64,000 nucleotides of DNA, from the NCBI GenBank assembly GCA_963678705.1, contig OY783204.1, positions 13,588,759 through 13,652,758 on the forward strand. The letters are read 5' to 3'. The position numbers were made by a program, and so were the translations under genes. This document shows, in pieces, positions 62,495 to 64,000 of this stretch (positions within the stretch are counted from its first letter, which is position 1; each line of letters starts with the position of its first letter). The DNA comes from Panorpa germanica (taxonomy: Eukaryota; Arthropoda; Insecta; Mecoptera; Panorpidae). The notes beneath the pieces are model-generated. The model saw only the letters and a list, made by a program, of their open reading frames with translations. It searched no databases and had not been told where the DNA came from.

Positions 62495-64000
62495 CCATTG
62501 AATGTTCATGAACGATCAATTACTATTTCCAAGAAAACCGCATATATTGTTCACTTAATCACTTATAACAATTAATACACTCTTATTATTGTTTAAAACA
62601 CGCATTTATATAAACTAATTCTTGTGTTTTAATATTATTTATAGTTAATCTTATTCGACTTACTTGATAGTGGGCGGCAACCTTTTGTCTTTCGTATATT
62701 TGTAGTGTTTATATGAGGTCTTCCTTATATATCTCTACAGATTTCTTGAATTTTAAACCACTTGATGTTTTAGCACTAACACTAACCTAATTATTATCAC
62801 TTTTTTTGTCTATCGCACTTATTATTTTCTTATATCAAACATTAAAGTTACAAATTTGAGGTTATGTTTATAAGACCGCGTGTACGCGTAATGAAAAATT
62901 CGTTTTTAACACTGGTTTCCAACTGTCAAACTTTTGTAAAAACACTTTGTTTAGGGTAAATTAACACAAATTTAAAACAAACTTAAATACTTTTCGTTTG
63001 AAAAAGTATTCATATAATTTATTTAATTTTTTTCCATAATTAATTTCTCACTTTTAATCACTTTTTTCACCTAAAGTAGCAGGAGCCGATCACACACATA
63101 GTAGATAGGAACCACTTGTGTTGCAAAGCAATATTAACGTCCTTGTAAACCAATACGTAGGTCTTCCTTTTTGTATTAAGTCCCATCTGTCTTGCCAGAG
63201 CTTATGCATATATGCATTCATCTCTTTGGCAATATATTTGGTATCGTCTCCAGACTTTTATCCTACAGCCGCATTAACTTTAAATCCCCGAAATGTGTCG
63301 CATTAATTTTAAATCATCAAAATTTGATTTTTTCAGTTCTAGCGTAATTTATACTTGAGTAAGTGCATGAGTGATTTTTAAATCTAAAGGAATTGTCCCC
63401 AATATCACTTGCACCACTTCTGTAGATACAGTTCTGCAACAACGCGTCATCGTCAATAACATAGTTCTTTGCATGGAAGATCTGCAAGATTGATCCTGTA
63501 ATACCATGCCAAAGCACAATACACAACTATTAGCATAAATGCCTACTTGTATAGTGTCGGCATAGTTGCCGAGTTTAGGCTTCATTCCGTCCTTGTGACA
63601 CGCGCAAGGTGTGTTACAAGTTTATCATTCGTTGTTACTGTATTTGTTTCGTAGCTTTGTAGCTTCAAGAAACTACAGATTTTATATATACCAGGTCGAG
63701 AACGGCTTTCTAGGGTTTCTGTACTATTTGCACCGATAAGGATCACATTATCGTTGGCAAAACATATGTCTACACAACCTTTCGAGTGAGAAACACAGTT
63801 CTCGTCGAATATCATTTTCCAGAGCTCAGGCCCCATTACAGATCGCTGAGGACAACCTTTAGATAGTTGCCTTTTCATGGAACGGTAATCGGGTAGTAAA
63901 ATAATGTTCGACAATGAAAATAGTTCTCTATAGCGCAGTAGACGTACCTATAGGTTTTTGCCGGTCTAATTCTTTGAAGGTCACATGGCCACCGGACATC
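62495..64000. repeat. Satellite unit 41, cut by the window end
   Basis: First 1,506 bp of a unit of the 37/39 type; RT remnant at 63090-63950 (-). Private 'attattttctta' near 62821 and 'atcattttcc' near 63811. Confidence 0.95.

Larger units (their letters stand above)
1..64000. repeat. Tandem satellite array, 1,586-bp unit, ~41 copies
   Basis: The same sequence recurs head-to-tail every 1,586 bp across the whole window, always in the same orientation. The period was read from recurring boxes such as 'ccattgaatgttcatgaacg' and from equally spaced open frames. Exceptions are units of 1,585 (unit 3), 1,579 (unit 5), 1,578 (units 23 and 32) and 1,584 bp (unit 34), and a fused pair of partial units (28/29). 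Neighbouring units differ by scattered substitutions, and many substitutions are shared by units spaced 2, 3 or 4 apart. Nothing interrupts the array and neither edge is present. The unit embeds a LINE reverse-transcriptase remnant on the minus strand. The phase used for numbering is arbitrary. Confidence 0.98.
56151..64000. repeat. Dimer higher-order repeat at the right end (units 37-38, 39-40, 41)
   Basis: Units 37, 39 and 41 share 'gcctacttg', 'atataccagg' and 'atcgggtag' at 3,172-bp spacing. Units 38 and 40 share 'ttcttttgtttt'. Unit 36 belongs with unit 38. The alternation continues to the window edge. Confidence 0.75.

Noticed and set aside
1-64000. CRISPR array, because of regular repeats
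   Set aside because: The period is 1,586 bp with no short repeat/unique spacer alternation; whole units are alike.
1-64000. rDNA array, because R1 elements insert in 28S genes
   Set aside because: No 18S, 5.8S or 28S sequence was recognised; the unit is AT-rich and too short for an rDNA repeat.
1-64000. Multigene family of functional small proteins
   Set aside because: All frames are short, overlap one another, share stops and frame changes, and lose starts or stops freely between units.
1-64000. Artificial repetition by the assembler
   Set aside because: Units differ by many specific substitutions and small indels with structured sharing, which simple assembly duplication would not create. 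Exact copy number still needs long-read support.

Overview
The whole 64 kb window is one uninterrupted head-to-tail tandem array of a 1,586-bp, AT-rich satellite unit. It holds about 41 copies: 38 full-length, two broken copies fused to each other at 43,707/43,709, and a last copy cut by the window end. I found no host gene, rRNA, tRNA, CRISPR array or unrelated insertion. Both ends are still inside the array, so the locus is larger than the window. I number units from an arbitrary phase (the 'ccattgaatg' box), with unit 1 starting at position 1.

Each unit has two parts. The left ~595 bp is non-coding AT-rich spacer with a few short dyad symmetries. The right ~860 bp, read on the minus strand, is a decayed internal-to-C-terminal piece of a non-LTR retrotransposon reverse transcriptase (RT), best matching the R1 clade (R1/TRAS/SART/Waldo type) of arthropods. 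The last ~130 bp has no family I recognise. The RT reading frame is broken by an in-frame stop, at least two frame changes and a 29-bp internal duplication. The catalytic YADD box reads F/I-A-N-D in nearly all copies, so the piece was probably dead before it was amplified. No copy encodes a working protein. The many 60-122 codon open frames are fragments or antisense shadows of this remnant repeated about 40 times.

The organism is a eukaryote. An arthropod, probably an insect, is the best inference from the R1-type RT and the AT-rich composition, but nothing identifies the species.

The main biological content is the array's history. Shared private mutations show higher-order repeats: a tetramer (6,344 bp; units 5b-9a and 9b-13a), a trimer derived from it (4,758 bp; units 10b-13a and 13b-16a), dimers (3,172 bp; units 19-20/21-22, 27-28/29-30, 37-38/39-40/41), and a distant segment copy (units 23-24a and 32-33a). 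Unit 13 is a visible crossover hybrid. Units 16, 19 and 21 carry small conversion-like patches. Units 28/29 preserve a 920-bp deletion with no extended homology at the joint. Units near the right edge (33-41), and the leftmost units, carry more private changes than the middle.
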